Shown here piece after piece: positions 48,411-57,220 of a DNA stretch of 64,000 nucleotides (position 1 is its first letter; the number at the start of each line of letters is the position of its first letter). This DNA comes from an uncultured Verrucomicrobiales bacterium (GTDB taxonomy: Bacteria; Verrucomicrobiota; Verrucomicrobiia; Verrucomicrobiales; Akkermansiaceae): positions 1-64,000 of the forward strand of contig CALCHQ010000032.1 of the NCBI GenBank assembly GCA_937901085.1. Reading direction: 5' to 3'. Both the position numbers and the translations under genes were made by a program. A model generated the notes under the pieces. The model was not told the DNA's origin, searched no databases, and saw only the letters and a program-made list of their open reading frames with translations.

Positions 48411-50237
48411 ATGAGTACCGACGCAACCAAAGTAGAGCTTCCCAGCTCTGTGAAACGCTATGCCCTGTACCTGATGGTCATGGCTGGTCTTGGTGGTCTT
48501 CTCTACGGTATCGACGTTGGCGTTATCGCTGCTGCTCTGCCGTACATTGAAAAGACCTCTTCCTACACCCCGCAGCAGCTCGCCATCGTCGTGGCCGCCG
48601 TGCTGTTCGGTTCCGTTCTTTCCTCCCTGTTCGCCGGCATGCTGGCCGAATGGCTGGGCCGCAAGAAGGTCATCATCATCTCCGCCCTGCTCTTCACGCT
48701 GAGCATTCCGGTCATCTGCTTCTCCAATGGCGTGTTCGAGATGCTGATGGGTGGCCGTATCCTGCAGGGTGCAAGCGCAGGTCTCGTAGGTGTGGTAGTT
48801 CCCATGTACCTGGCTGAATGTCTGGATGCCAATTCCCGTGGTAAGGGTACCGGCATGTTCCAGTTCATGCTCACCGTCGGTCTCGTGTTTGCCGCCGTCA
48901 TCGGCCTGGTGACCACCATGCTGGTAGGTGCAGCCGATGACCCCACCGTGACGGCCGAAAGCAAGGTGGCCGCCTGGCAGGTTATCTTCTGGTGTTCCTC
49001 CATCCCCGGTCTCATCCTCTTCTTCGGTGCGTTCAAGCTGAAGGAATCCCCCCGCTGGCTGTACCGCCGCGGTCAGCGCGAACTGGCTCTCTGCTCCCTG
49101 GCCTCCAACAACGGTGATGCCGCCGCCAAGGAGATTCTGGACGAAATGATTGCCTCCGATGCCGCCGAAGAAGCCGCCAAGGCTGATTTGGCTGCCGCTG
49201 CCAAGGGCGATTCCCTGCTGCAGCGCAAGTATGTGATTCCCTTCATCCTGGCCGTCGTGGTGCTGGCCTGCACGCAGGCCACCGGTATCAACTCCGTACT
49301 CAACTACTCCGTCAAGATTTTCCAGCAGGCCGGCCTGCAGGGCGAAGTAGCCAACTGGGCTGACCTGGCCATCAAGATTACCAATATGGTCATGACCATG
49401 GTGGCTGTCACCCTGGTGGACAAGAAGGGCCGCACCTTCCTGCTCAAGATGGGTACGCTGGGCATCATCGCCGGTCTGGCTGGTGTCGGCACCATGTTCC
49501 TGACGGTGGAAAACGAACGTGTTGACGTGACTGCCCAGGTGGCCGCCCAGGTTCAGGACAACGCGCTGAACATCGCCGCTGCCGATGTCGTGAAGACCGC
49601 CATCACCCCTGAGGTTTTGGCTGCCCACCCCGAATTCATGCAGGGTGAATCCGTTGCCCCCGGCATGCAGCTCATCGTGACCTACACGCAGGGTCAGGAC
49701 AGCATGCAGGATGTAGCCGAAGTGCGCGCCGATGCCGCCAGCGAAGGAACGACCATCTCCATTGCCAAGAGTACGGCTCTGGCTCCCACCTTCATGGATG
49801 ATATCTGCTTCTGGTCCACACCGCTGCCCGAAGGCGCCGTGAAGGAAGTGACCATCACCAAGGCTGAAATCGGTATGAAGCCCGACACTGTGACCGGGTG
49901 GCTCGTGGCTGGTTTCTTCGTGGTGTTCATCGCCTTCTACGCTGCTGGTCCCGGCGTGTGCGTGTGGCTGGCTCTCTCCGAGCTGATGCCCACCCGCATC
50001 CGCGCCAACGGCATGGCCATCGCCCTGCTCATCAACCAGGGTGTCTCCACCACCATCGCCGGTACTTTCCTGCCCTGGGTGGGTTCCTCCGGCTACTCCA
50101 CGGTCTTCTTCTGGCTGGCTGGCTTCACGGTCATCTACTTCATCACCGCTGCCTTCTTCATGCCTGAGACCAAGGGTCGCACCCTTGAGGAAATCGAGCA
50201 GTACTTCAAGACGGGCAAGATGCCTGAAAAGAACTGA
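48411..50237 (+). CDS. MFS sugar porter with a large extracytoplasmic insertion
   Basis: 608-residue transporter of the sugar-porter branch of the major facilitator superfamily, probably sugar:H+ symport. GGLLYGIDVGVIAAALPYI, the loop AEWLGRKK, GRILQGASAGLVGVVVPMYLAE, ESPRWLYRRGQ, LVDKKGRT and the final PETKGRTLEEIE are family signatures. Length exceeds the usual 450-500 because about 130 residues (roughly 365-494) are inserted between TM9 and TM10, on the outer face by family topology. That domain is soluble and Ala/Val/Thr-rich. Substrate unknown. Monocistronic, ending at the hairpin at 50266. Confidence 0.88.
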   Translation: MSTDATKVELPSSVKRYALYLMVMAGLGGLLYGIDVGVIAAALPYIEKTSSYTPQQLAIVVAAVLFGSVLSSLFAGMLAEWLGRKKVIIISALLFTLSIPVICFSNGVFEMLMGGRILQGASAGLVGVVVPMYLAECLDANSRGKGTGMFQFMLTVGLVFAAVIGLVTTMLVGAADDPTVTAESKVAAWQVIFWCSSIPGLILFFGAFKLKESPRWLYRRGQRELALCSLASNNGDAAAKEILDEMIASDAAEEAAKADLAAAAKGDSLLQRKYVIPFILAVVVLACTQATGINSVLNYSVKIFQQAGLQGEVANWADLAIKITNMVMTMVAVTLVDKKGRTFLLKMGTLGIIAGLAGVGTMFLTVENERVDVTAQVAAQVQDNALNIAAADVVKTAITPEVLAAHPEFMQGESVAPGMQLIVTYTQGQDSMQDVAEVRADAASEGTTISIAKSTALAPTFMDDICFWSTPLPEGAVKEVTITKAEIGMKPDTVTGWLVAGFFVVFIAFYAAGPGVCVWLALSELMPTRIRANGMAIALLINQGVSTTIAGTFLPWVGSSGYSTVFFWLAGFTVIYFITAAFFMPETKGRTLEEIEQYFKTGKMPEKN

Positions 50238-50265
50238 TCGACCGTTCATCCGGATTCTTTGCTCC

Positions 50266-50302
50266 GCCTCCCCCGGCACGCCAACGGGGGAGGCGATTTT
50301 TT
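50266..50302 (+). terminator. Terminator of the sugar-porter gene
   Basis: GCCTCCCCC (50266-50274) pairs with GGGGGAGGC (50286-50294), then GATTTTTT. Confidence 0.85.
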
Positions 50303-50337
50303 ATCCGCCGTTCTGCGCCAGGGGCGGACACGATGAA

Positions 50338-50363
50338 AGCCGCTCATGGGCTCATGAGCGGCT
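50338..50363. terminator. Hairpin downstream of the RHH gene, possible terminator
   Basis: AGCCGCTCATG (50338-50348) pairs perfectly with CATGAGCGGCT (50353-50363), 4-nt loop. The tail on the minus strand is only TTTCATC, so termination is uncertain. A second hairpin (GGCGTT/AACGCC) is at 50402-50423. No gene is seen between 50303 and 50466. Confidence 0.4.
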
Positions 50364-50466
50364 CAAGACGGACGGAAGCATAACAACACACTCCGCACCT
50401 GGCGTTCTACTTCTACAACGCCCTCAATAATGCAGGAGAAACAGGCGGACCGCCTGGCTGGAGATA

Positions 50467-50721
50467 TCAGGCCTCCGGCTTCTGGTGCTTCTTACGGGGA
50501 CGCCCGCCGCGGCTCTCCGGCTTGGGGAACATGGTCTGGCGGGTCAGCACATCGGAAGACATGGGAGGCACAAGGGAACCACCCTGCTCGCGCAGCTGGC
50601 GGGAGAAGAGGCGCATGGCCGCCAGCAGCACCGTATTGCGGGTGCGCTTGTAATGACCGGCAGTGCTGTCAATCATCTGCAGCAAATCCTCAGGGCAACG
50701 GAAGGTAACGATTCTACTCAT
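50467..50721 (-). CDS. Small ribbon-helix-helix-like DNA-binding protein
   Basis: 84 residues. MSRIVTFRCPEDLLQMIDSTAGHYKRTRNTVLLAAMRLF has the ribbon-helix-helix pattern: one strand for DNA contact (RIVTFRC), a helix (EDLLQMIDSTA) and a second helix (RNTVLLAAMRLFSRQ). The tail is basic (GGRPRKKHQKPEA). The in-frame ATG at 50769 overlaps the ankyrin gene and gives no conserved sequence, so 50721 was chosen. It starts 24 bp past the ankyrin-gene stop, so the two are probably cotranscribed. No toxin partner is visible. Confidence 0.65.
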   Translation of the reverse strand: MSRIVTFRCPEDLLQMIDSTAGHYKRTRNTVLLAAMRLFSRQLREQGGSLVPPMSSDVLTRQTMFPKPESRGGRPRKKHQKPEA

Positions 50722-50744
50722 AAGCAAATAAGGAAAAAAAGATC

Positions 50745-51353
50745 TCAATGGTGGTGGCCGCACTGGCATTCACCGTGTCCGCCGCAATCGCAATCGGGCT
50801 TGCCACAGCAGCACTCATGCTCCTCTTCAGGAACATAGTCGGCATCTTCAATCTCCGGGGGCAAGGGTATGTCATCCTCCGGGTGGTAGGGCGGTTCCAG
50901 GCGTGCCGCCAGCGTGGGCGTGGCCGCCACTTCTGCCGCAAAGCGGCCATGCAGGTTGCGGGTACGCAGGTTGGCACCTGCAGCCAGCAGCTGGTCCACA
51001 ATACCCTCATAACCATAGTAAGCGGCCAGGTGCAGCGGAGGCTGACCATAAGCATTGCGGGCATTCACATCTGCCCCGGCAGCCAGCAGCAGGGAAATCA
51101 GGGCGGCATCGGGCTCCACCCCCACAGAGGCCAGGTCGGGCGCTAAATCCACCTCATCCTGCAGCAGCAGGGTGGCCGCACGGCTGAGCGTTTCCAGGTC
51201 TTCCCCCTTCATGAGGGCATCCAGGAATTCCTGCACAGGTTCATCATAATCATCCGGGTCGAGGTCAGCCGCCATCTCGCGCAAGTCCTCAGGCATCACG
51301 CGGGGCTTCTCATCCTCCTCCAGAGTCACGCTGTTCCATTGCAGATCGCTCAT
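50745..51353 (-). CDS. Ankyrin-repeat protein with a Cys/His-rich tail
   Basis: 202 residues. Ankyrin repeats occupy the middle (DAALISLLLAAGADVNARNAYGQPPLHLAAYYGYEGIVDQLLAAGANLRTRNLHG), with the TPLHLAA-type turn as PPLHLAA. The N-terminal part is acidic. The last 25 residues hold eight Cys and five His (ECCCGKPDCDCGG and GECQCGHHH), a probable metal-binding tail, reminiscent of SEC-C-like ends but without that exact motif. The start at 51353 is supported by TATAGT 6 nt upstream; an upstream ATG at 51413 precedes the promoter. Confidence 0.75.
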   Translation of the reverse strand: MSDLQWNSVTLEEDEKPRVMPEDLREMAADLDPDDYDEPVQEFLDALMKGEDLETLSRAATLLLQDEVDLAPDLASVGVEPDAALISLLLAAGADVNARNAYGQPPLHLAAYYGYEGIVDQLLAAGANLRTRNLHGRFAAEVAATPTLAARLEPPYHPEDDIPLPPEIEDADYVPEEEHECCCGKPDCDCGGHGECQCGHHH

Positions 51354-51359
51354 GCACCT

Positions 51360-51388
51360 ACTATACCGCAAACGCGGCTCCGTTTCCA
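51360..51388 (-). promoter_or_regulatory. Promoter of the ankyrin/RHH genes
   Basis: Minus strand: TGGAAA (51383-51388), 17-bp spacer, TATAGT (51360-51365), then 6 nt to the ATG. Confidence 0.5.
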
Positions 51389-51427
51389 GCATCATGTCAC
51401 AATTAACGCCCACAAGCCAGTTTTGAC

Positions 51428-51455
51428 TTTACTAAACCCCGCAAAAGTGTAGCAT
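51428..51455 (+). promoter_or_regulatory. Weak promoter of the transglutaminase-like gene
   Basis: TTTACT (51428-51433), 16-bp spacer, TAGCAT (51450-51455), then 6 nt to the ATG at 51462. Hexamer matches are modest; the position fits the pattern of the window. Confidence 0.4.
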
Positions 51456-51461
51456 AGAAGC

Positions 51462-53732
51462 ATGGCAAAACGCAGCATCAGAAAAACAGCAGGTTCCGGC
51501 AGAAAATCCACCTCCGGCAAGGGTGGGTGGGTGACCGCCCTGCTCCTGATTGCCCTTGGCGGCGGGGGATACTACGGTTACGGCCTCTACCAGCAGAAGG
51601 AAAATGAACGCAGGGCAGAAGAAGAAGCCCGCCGCGCCCGCATCGCCGCCGACAAGCGCCTCGCAGAGGAAATGGCGCGCCTGGCCGCTGAAAAGGCCGA
51701 ACAGGAACGCCTGGCGGCCGAGCAGGCCGAGCGCAACCGCCTGGCTGCAGAAGAAGAAGCCCGCCGCCGGGCGGCCGAAGAAGAAGCCGAACGCCGCCGC
51801 CGCTTGCGCGAATCGCTCAACAACAGAAAGAAGACCGACACCGGGTCTGACGAGCCGGATGAAGAGCCGGAAACGCCGCAGGGGCCGACGATGTACGACG
51901 AGCAGCTGCCCATGCATGGTGCCGACGCCAACAGCATCAGCACCCGCAAACAGTTTGACACCATGGTGGACAATCTGCTCGAAAAACGCGATTTCGATGC
52001 CTTCGAGCAAGCCATGTCGGCAAAAATTAAAGAGGGCATCCAGGCCTATACCGGCAATGGCAAGCTCAACTACGGCCAGTACAAGAACAACCGCAACCTG
52101 ATGCAGGCGGTGGATCTCTGCCTGCTCATCCAGATGGCCGGACAGAAGGAAATGGATGCCCTGGCCGCCATTGAGGGAGACGACAATGATAATAATGGCG
52201 TTGATTTCCTGCGCTGGGCGCTGCGGGACAAAACCCGCCCGCTGCATCTTTTCCTGCAGAGCTACCTTGCCCAGGAGGGACAGGATGAGAACATGGCCCA
52301 CTCCCTGAACCTTTTCTACCAGATATGGAAGGAAACGGAGGAAAAAAGCCGCCCCGGATACCTCAACCTCATGGTAGCAGGAGCGCTGATGAGCCCGCAA
52401 GTATGCGAAAACAAAGGGATGTACCGCGACCCGGATGCCATGGCACTGAGCGTGCCGGAAGTCTGCGCCTATCTCCGGGAAATGGACGGCAAGCGCAAAC
52501 TCGTGACCGACATCAAGAAGCTGAGCGTCTCCCAGCTCATCCATGTAGTCAACGTGCGCCTGCCCCAGTCGGAATTTGACTGGGCCTGCGAAAACACCTC
52601 CTATTCCCAGGCCAACTGGGGTGACGCCCTCGGCTCGATTGAATACCTGATGGACCGAGCCACCAAGGGGAAAGACCCCTACGAAAACTACTCTTTCGAG
52701 GAAATCCGCAAAGAAGGCGGCATCTGCATGGACCAGGCCTACTTCGCCTGCAATACGGGCAAATGCCGCGGAGTCCCCACCGTCTACGTCTCCGGCGACG
52801 GCGACCGCGGCCCCCATGCCTGGATGCTGAACCTGGTCGATGCCAACTCCTGGGTTCAGACCAACTCCACCGGCTACAACAGCGGGCGTTTCACCAACCC
52901 CTGCTCCGGCCGTCAGCAGCACGCCGCCACCCTGCTGAACAAGGACTCCAAGACCACGGATACCAAACTCATTCCAGCGACCGATGCCATGATTCTGGCG
53001 GATTACCTGACACGCATCGGCTGCTCCGCAGAAGCCCACGCCGCCGCCCGCTATGTCACCGGGGCCTTCCCCAATGAAACTGTCTCCTGGGCGCATTTCA
53101 TCAAGGTGCTGGGGCACGACGAGAAGAACCTGCCCCCGGTATCGGTCTGGCGCAAAATTGACAGCGACCTCATCCGCCTGAGCAAAAAGAACTCCGAGCT
53201 GCTCGACATTGCCGCCGAGGTGGAAGATAAATACCTGTTGAGCGGCAAGAATGCCGCCAGCAAACAGATGGCCATGCGCCGCTCGATGTCGCAACTGGAA
53301 AAACGCGGCGGCGATGACCGCGCCGACCTGGTGCTGAGCGCAGTAGAACGCCAGGCCGTCACCTACAAGGAAGCCGGCAACCTGACCGGGCTGGCACTGC
53401 TCTACCGCAAGCAGCTCAAGAAATACAGCAAGCGCGGTGATATTTTCGGCGACCTGCTCGAACAGTACATGCAGATTCTGGGAGACGATGCCTCCCCCCG
53501 CGCATGGACCACCCTGGCCAAGGATGCCGAAAAGCTCTTTGAAAAGCATGTGCAGACCAACGGCAGCGATTTCTTCAAACTCAAGAAAGAGGTTCAAATT
53601 CAGCAATTCATCGCCTCGGCCTGGGCCAAGGCCGGCAACGAACGCAAGGCCAAGAAGCTCCTCGAAATGGCCGAAGAGCGCCTGCAAGAAGGCGTGGAGA
53701 ATCACTCCAGCGGGGAGGACGAGGACGATTAA
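51462..53732 (+). CDS. Membrane-anchored coiled-coil protein with a transglutaminase-like domain
   Basis: 756 residues. A basic start (AKRSIRKTAGSGRKS) leads to one membrane segment (WVTALLLIALGGGGYYGYGLY, 23-43). An Arg/Glu/Ala-rich coiled coil follows (about 48-125), then an acidic linker. The catalytic region has Cys422 in EGGICMDQAYFA, His452 in RGPHAWML and Asp460 in NLVDANSW, the Cys-His-Asp order of transglutaminase-like and protease folds. The C-terminal 250 residues are helical with TPR-like features. It likely works in the periplasm or on the envelope as a cysteine protease or crosslinking enzyme (inference). Monocistronic, sharing a terminator with the convergent bamA gene. Confidence 0.65.
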   Translation: MAKRSIRKTAGSGRKSTSGKGGWVTALLLIALGGGGYYGYGLYQQKENERRAEEEARRARIAADKRLAEEMARLAAEKAEQERLAAEQAERNRLAAEEEARRRAAEEEAERRRRLRESLNNRKKTDTGSDEPDEEPETPQGPTMYDEQLPMHGADANSISTRKQFDTMVDNLLEKRDFDAFEQAMSAKIKEGIQAYTGNGKLNYGQYKNNRNLMQAVDLCLLIQMAGQKEMDALAAIEGDDNDNNGVDFLRWALRDKTRPLHLFLQSYLAQEGQDENMAHSLNLFYQIWKETEEKSRPGYLNLMVAGALMSPQVCENKGMYRDPDAMALSVPEVCAYLREMDGKRKLVTDIKKLSVSQLIHVVNVRLPQSEFDWACENTSYSQANWGDALGSIEYLMDRATKGKDPYENYSFEEIRKEGGICMDQAYFACNTGKCRGVPTVYVSGDGDRGPHAWMLNLVDANSWVQTNSTGYNSGRFTNPCSGRQQHAATLLNKDSKTTDTKLIPATDAMILADYLTRIGCSAEAHAAARYVTGAFPNETVSWAHFIKVLGHDEKNLPPVSVWRKIDSDLIRLSKKNSELLDIAAEVEDKYLLSGKNAASKQMAMRRSMSQLEKRGGDDRADLVLSAVERQAVTYKEAGNLTGLALLYRKQLKKYSKRGDIFGDLLEQYMQILGDDASPRAWTTLAKDAEKLFEKHVQTNGSDFFKLKKEVQIQQFIASAWAKAGNERKAKKLLEMAEERLQEGVENHSSGEDEDD

Positions 53733-53763
53733 AAAGCCACCCCCGCCGCGTCTCCCGGCAGAA

Positions 53764-53801
53764 AAGCACCCCCGGCTGCCAGCAGGCATCCGGGGGTGCT
53801 T
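53764..53801. terminator. Bidirectional terminator between convergent genes
   Basis: Perfect 12-bp stem: AAGCACCCCCGG (53764-53775) with CCGGGGGTGCTT (53790-53801). A T-rich run follows on the plus strand and TTTTC on the minus strand. Confidence 0.85.
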
Positions 53802-53823
53802 GTTTCATCAGCCCTTGCGGGGC

Positions 53824-56430
53824 TTAGTACTTGTAGTCCACATAGAACTGGAACTGTCCATCATCATTCGCGCAGTTCTCGCTCTTGAACGGAATGGCGT
53901 AGTCCACAGCCAGCGGGCCCATGGGCAGGTTGATGCGGAGACCGATACCGTAGTCTGCCGCCAGTTCATTGGGAGCAAAGTCAAAGCTGTCCTCATGCAC
54001 AAAGCCCAGGTCCACGAACATGGCAAAGCGAACCGATTCCACAACAGGCAGCGTCACTTCGAACTGCACATAGGCAGAGGACTTACCACCCATGGTTTCG
54101 TCGCCGGACAGCGCTTCATCAATCATGCCCACATCGCGATAGCGGAAACCACGCAAATTGGCAGGCCCGCCGAGGTAGCAGCGCTCAAAGATGGGCACTT
54201 CATCCCCGGAGATGCCATTCACCGTCTCGATACCAAAATTGACGCTGAAGATGGAATCCCAGAACGAATTGTAGTAGTACGAACCGCTCACACCGGCGCT
54301 GTATGTCTGTGCCGTGCTGCCGGGACCGCTGTAACCCAGGTGGGTTTCCAGATGCCCGCCTTTGCGGGGCGTGACCATGGAATCGCGGGAATCGTATTCG
54401 TAGCTCAGGCGGAAGTGGCTGCGGGTGTATTCCCCATCCTGCTCGCGGAACCAGATGGGGGAGTAGCGGAAGGTATCAATACCATACTTCTCCAGGCGGT
54501 ACTCGAACTTCACGGAGGTGAGGTCAGAGACAGCCTTACGCAGGGAAACAGACCAGCCGTAGTTCTCCTGCTCGTAGTAATCGCTCATGTAGGAGGAGTT
54601 GGAGAAGTACAACTCATTACCCAGAGCCAGCTTGCGATCCAGGAACCAGGGTTCGAGCAGGTAGATGGAAGCACTGGTGTATTCCGTACCCAGCTTGCCG
54701 CTCACCGTCAGGCGCTGACCACCGCCCACAAAGGTACCGCCGTTCACGAACCCGCGGATATCGAAGTTCGACTGCGTCACCGTCGTGTACAGGTACACGT
54801 TTTCCACCGTGGAGAAGGCCACACCCAGTGTCAGGCTGCCGGTCATCTTCTCGTGAACATTCACGTTGATGTCGCGGTAGCCGCTGGTGGAGGACAAGCC
54901 CTGCGACACCTCCACCTGGTCGAAGTAGTTGAGGTTGTCGAGGCGCTTCTTGGCGGTCTCCAGGTCCACCGAGTTGAGGTTTTCACCCGGCTTGAGTGGC
55001 AGTTCGCGCAGAATGACATGCTGGCGGGTCTTGGTGTTGCCGCGCACGTTGATGCGCCCCACCTTGTAGCAATCGCCCTCCGTCACATCGTAGCGGATAT
55101 CAATCAGGCGCGTACCATCGGGGGCTTCCCCGGCCTCGGTGATGTCAGGACGCACATCGGCATCGGCATAGCCCTTGGCTCCGTAATAGCGGCGAATCAT
55201 CGTCACGTCATCCGACACCTTCTGCAGGGAGTAGATATCTCCATTGAGCATGCTCAGACCCGGCTCCAGTTCCTCCTGGGTATAGGCCTTAATCGGGCCG
55301 AAGCTCACGTTCCGCACCATGTAGCGGGGGCCTTCCTCCACCGTGACCTTGAGGTGGAGTCTCTGGCGGCCTTCGGCATTATCACTTGCAAGGTATTCCA
55401 CATTGGCCAGGCGGGCACGCAGATAACCATAGTTGCGGTAATGTTTCACCACAGCTTCCAGATCATCTTCCACCTGTTCGCGGTCGACACGGCCAGACTT
55501 GGTAAACCAGGTGAACATCCCGCGCTCCTTGGTCTGCATGAGCTGGCGCAGCTGTTCATCATCAAAGGTCGTATTACCCTCGAACTCGATGGTGTTGATG
55601 CTTACCTCGCGGCCTTCGGTAATCTCAAACATCACATCCTTGTACGAGTTATTCTCGGTGGCAACAGCCTTCCAGCTCACCTGGGTATCCGGGTAACCGG
55701 CCTCCTGATAGGCCTTGATGATGTTGGCACGGGCAGCGGCCAGAGTGGTATCACTCAATACCGCACCCGGCTGCAATTTGCAGGTCTCGCGCAGGTCTTC
55801 ATCGTCAAACTCTTCATTGCCGGTAAAGCCCACACCGGCCAGCACGCTGCTCGCGCGCACATGGAAAATAACCTTGACGGCATTCTTCTGCGGCTCCACC
55901 GAAACCGTGGCATCGGGGTCCACCAGGCTGCGCTCAATGAGACGCTCCAGGTCGGCATTAACGCGCACCGAAGCATATTCCCCCCCGGCGCGGGTCTGAA
56001 TCACGTCCAGCAGGCGGCGGTCAGGCAGGATCCTTTCCCCTGTGTAGCGGAACTCCACGCCGGAAACGCGCTTACCATCAAAGGCAGCATCGTTCTGGAA
56101 CAGGCCGGTGGCTGGCCCCAGTTCGCGCACCACCTCTGATTCATCCAGCAAACGGGTATCAGAGGCAGTCGAAACCAGCTTGGTCTCTACCGTCTTGAGT
56201 GCTTCTTCCGCAGACTGCTCACCGGCGGCCTTTCTGGCGGCTGCACCGGACTCAAAATCATCGCCCTGCTGTTTGGCAGCAGAAGTCGCATCCTCCTTGG
56301 CAGCCTGCTGGTCCATCATCATTGCATCCAGGAAGGGGTCTCCTGTTGATTCCTGACCAAATGCCGGGGCTGCCATTGTCAATGCCAGCGCCGTAAGCGC
56401 GGCACTCCAGTGCATTTTGGGCTTGTTCAT
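53824..56430 (-). CDS. bamA: Outer-membrane assembly protein BamA
   Basis: 868-residue Omp85 protein that inserts beta-barrel proteins in the outer membrane. A signal peptide (HWSAALTALALTMAAPAFG) and a 90-residue acidic, low-complexity linker precede the POTRA repeats (GVEFRYTGER, GVGFTGNEEFDDEDLR, INTIEFEGNTTFDDEQLRQL, VRNVSFGPIKAYTQEELE, VGRINVRGNTKTRQHVILREL). The C-terminal barrel has the LRGFRYRD motif of the lid loop and ends in an aromatic-rich strand (GQFQFYVDYKY). The start was set at 56430 because the -10 ends 7 nt upstream, so the in-frame ATGs at 56439 and 56466 fall in or before it. Monocistronic. Confidence 0.92.
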   Translation of the reverse strand: MNKPKMHWSAALTALALTMAAPAFGQESTGDPFLDAMMMDQQAAKEDATSAAKQQGDDFESGAAARKAAGEQSAEEALKTVETKLVSTASDTRLLDESEVVRELGPATGLFQNDAAFDGKRVSGVEFRYTGERILPDRRLLDVIQTRAGGEYASVRVNADLERLIERSLVDPDATVSVEPQKNAVKVIFHVRASSVLAGVGFTGNEEFDDEDLRETCKLQPGAVLSDTTLAAARANIIKAYQEAGYPDTQVSWKAVATENNSYKDVMFEITEGREVSINTIEFEGNTTFDDEQLRQLMQTKERGMFTWFTKSGRVDREQVEDDLEAVVKHYRNYGYLRARLANVEYLASDNAEGRQRLHLKVTVEEGPRYMVRNVSFGPIKAYTQEELEPGLSMLNGDIYSLQKVSDDVTMIRRYYGAKGYADADVRPDITEAGEAPDGTRLIDIRYDVTEGDCYKVGRINVRGNTKTRQHVILRELPLKPGENLNSVDLETAKKRLDNLNYFDQVEVSQGLSSTSGYRDINVNVHEKMTGSLTLGVAFSTVENVYLYTTVTQSNFDIRGFVNGGTFVGGGQRLTVSGKLGTEYTSASIYLLEPWFLDRKLALGNELYFSNSSYMSDYYEQENYGWSVSLRKAVSDLTSVKFEYRLEKYGIDTFRYSPIWFREQDGEYTRSHFRLSYEYDSRDSMVTPRKGGHLETHLGYSGPGSTAQTYSAGVSGSYYYNSFWDSIFSVNFGIETVNGISGDEVPIFERCYLGGPANLRGFRYRDVGMIDEALSGDETMGGKSSAYVQFEVTLPVVESVRFAMFVDLGFVHEDSFDFAPNELAADYGIGLRINLPMGPLAVDYAIPFKSENCANDDGQFQFYVDYKY

Positions 56431-56437
56431 GGTAGCC

Positions 56438-56466
56438 ATCCTATACTCCACCTCCTGCTTCGTCAA
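56438..56466 (-). promoter_or_regulatory. bamA promoter
   Basis: Minus strand: TTGACG (56461-56466), 17-bp spacer, TAGGAT (56438-56443), then 7 nt to the ATG. Both hexamers are identical to those of the sulfatase gene. Predicted leader: about one nucleotide. Confidence 0.65.
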
Positions 56467-56540
56467 GAATTTATTAGAGCATCACAAATAATAGCGCGCG
56501 CGTTGCGCGCACTTTTTGAAAGCAGACACCCAATTTTGGC

Positions 56541-56568
56541 TTGCCTTTCACCTGAAATGCGGTATGCT
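56541..56568 (+). promoter_or_regulatory. Promoter of the nuoB operon
   Basis: TTGCCT (56541-56546), 16-bp spacer, TATGCT (56563-56568). The leader would be about 34 nt. A GC-alternating hairpin tract (GCGCGC-GTT-GCGCGC) lies upstream, around 56493-56509. Confidence 0.45.
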
Positions 56569-56608
56569 TGTCGGAGCGGGGCGGTACTATACCCCCGCGT
56601 GTAGCATT

Positions 56609-57196
56609 ATGGCCAGCGATAACCTTCAGGAACTCGAGACAAATTTCATGTGCGACCCGGATGCAGACGGCGGTTTCGTCTACACCACCGTGGAAGCCGC
56701 CATCAACTGGATGCACAAGTATTCCATGTGGCCCATGCCCATGGGTACTTCCTGCTGCGCCATCGAATACATGGCCGCCTCCTGCTCCCGCTATGACATT
56801 TCCCGCTTTGGTGCAGAAGTGAACCGCTACGCCCCGCGCCAGGCCGACTTCATGTTCATCTGCGGCACCATCACCTACAAGATGGCTGCCCTGGTACGCC
56901 GCATCTGGGACCAGATGCCCGCTCCCAAGTGGTGCATTGCCTGCGGCGCCTGCGCCTGCACCGGCGGCATGTTCCGCAGCTACTCCGTGCTGCAGGGTGT
57001 GGACAAGATTGTACCGGTGGACGTGTACATCTCCGGCTGTCCTCCCCGCCCCGAAGCCCTGCTGCAAGGCCTCATCACGCTCCAGGACAAGATTATGGCG
57101 ACGGATCACCCGCTCAAGGGCTTCTTCAAGGAACACGACCTGCGCCAGGCTCAGAATGCCCACACCATCCCCGCCGGCATCATCACCCAGGACTAA
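56609..57196 (+). CDS. nuoB: NADH-quinone oxidoreductase subunit B
   Basis: 195-residue complex I subunit that binds the terminal [4Fe-4S] cluster N2. GTSCCAIEY supplies the tandem Cys pair, KWCIACGACACTGGMF and YISGCPPRPEALLQGL the other two ligand regions. An in-frame ATG at 56516 lies before the promoter; the ATG at 56609 gives a normal start (ASDNLQELETNFM). No nuoA upstream (bamA diverges) and no nuoD downstream, so the remaining complex I genes must be elsewhere. First gene of a nine-gene operon. Confidence 0.94.
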   Translation: MASDNLQELETNFMCDPDADGGFVYTTVEAAINWMHKYSMWPMPMGTSCCAIEYMAASCSRYDISRFGAEVNRYAPRQADFMFICGTITYKMAALVRRIWDQMPAPKWCIACGACACTGGMFRSYSVLQGVDKIVPVDVYISGCPPRPEALLQGLITLQDKIMATDHPLKGFFKEHDLRQAQNAHTIPAGIITQD

Positions 57197-57220
57197 CCGC
57201 ACCTTCCCTTTCCCACAACC

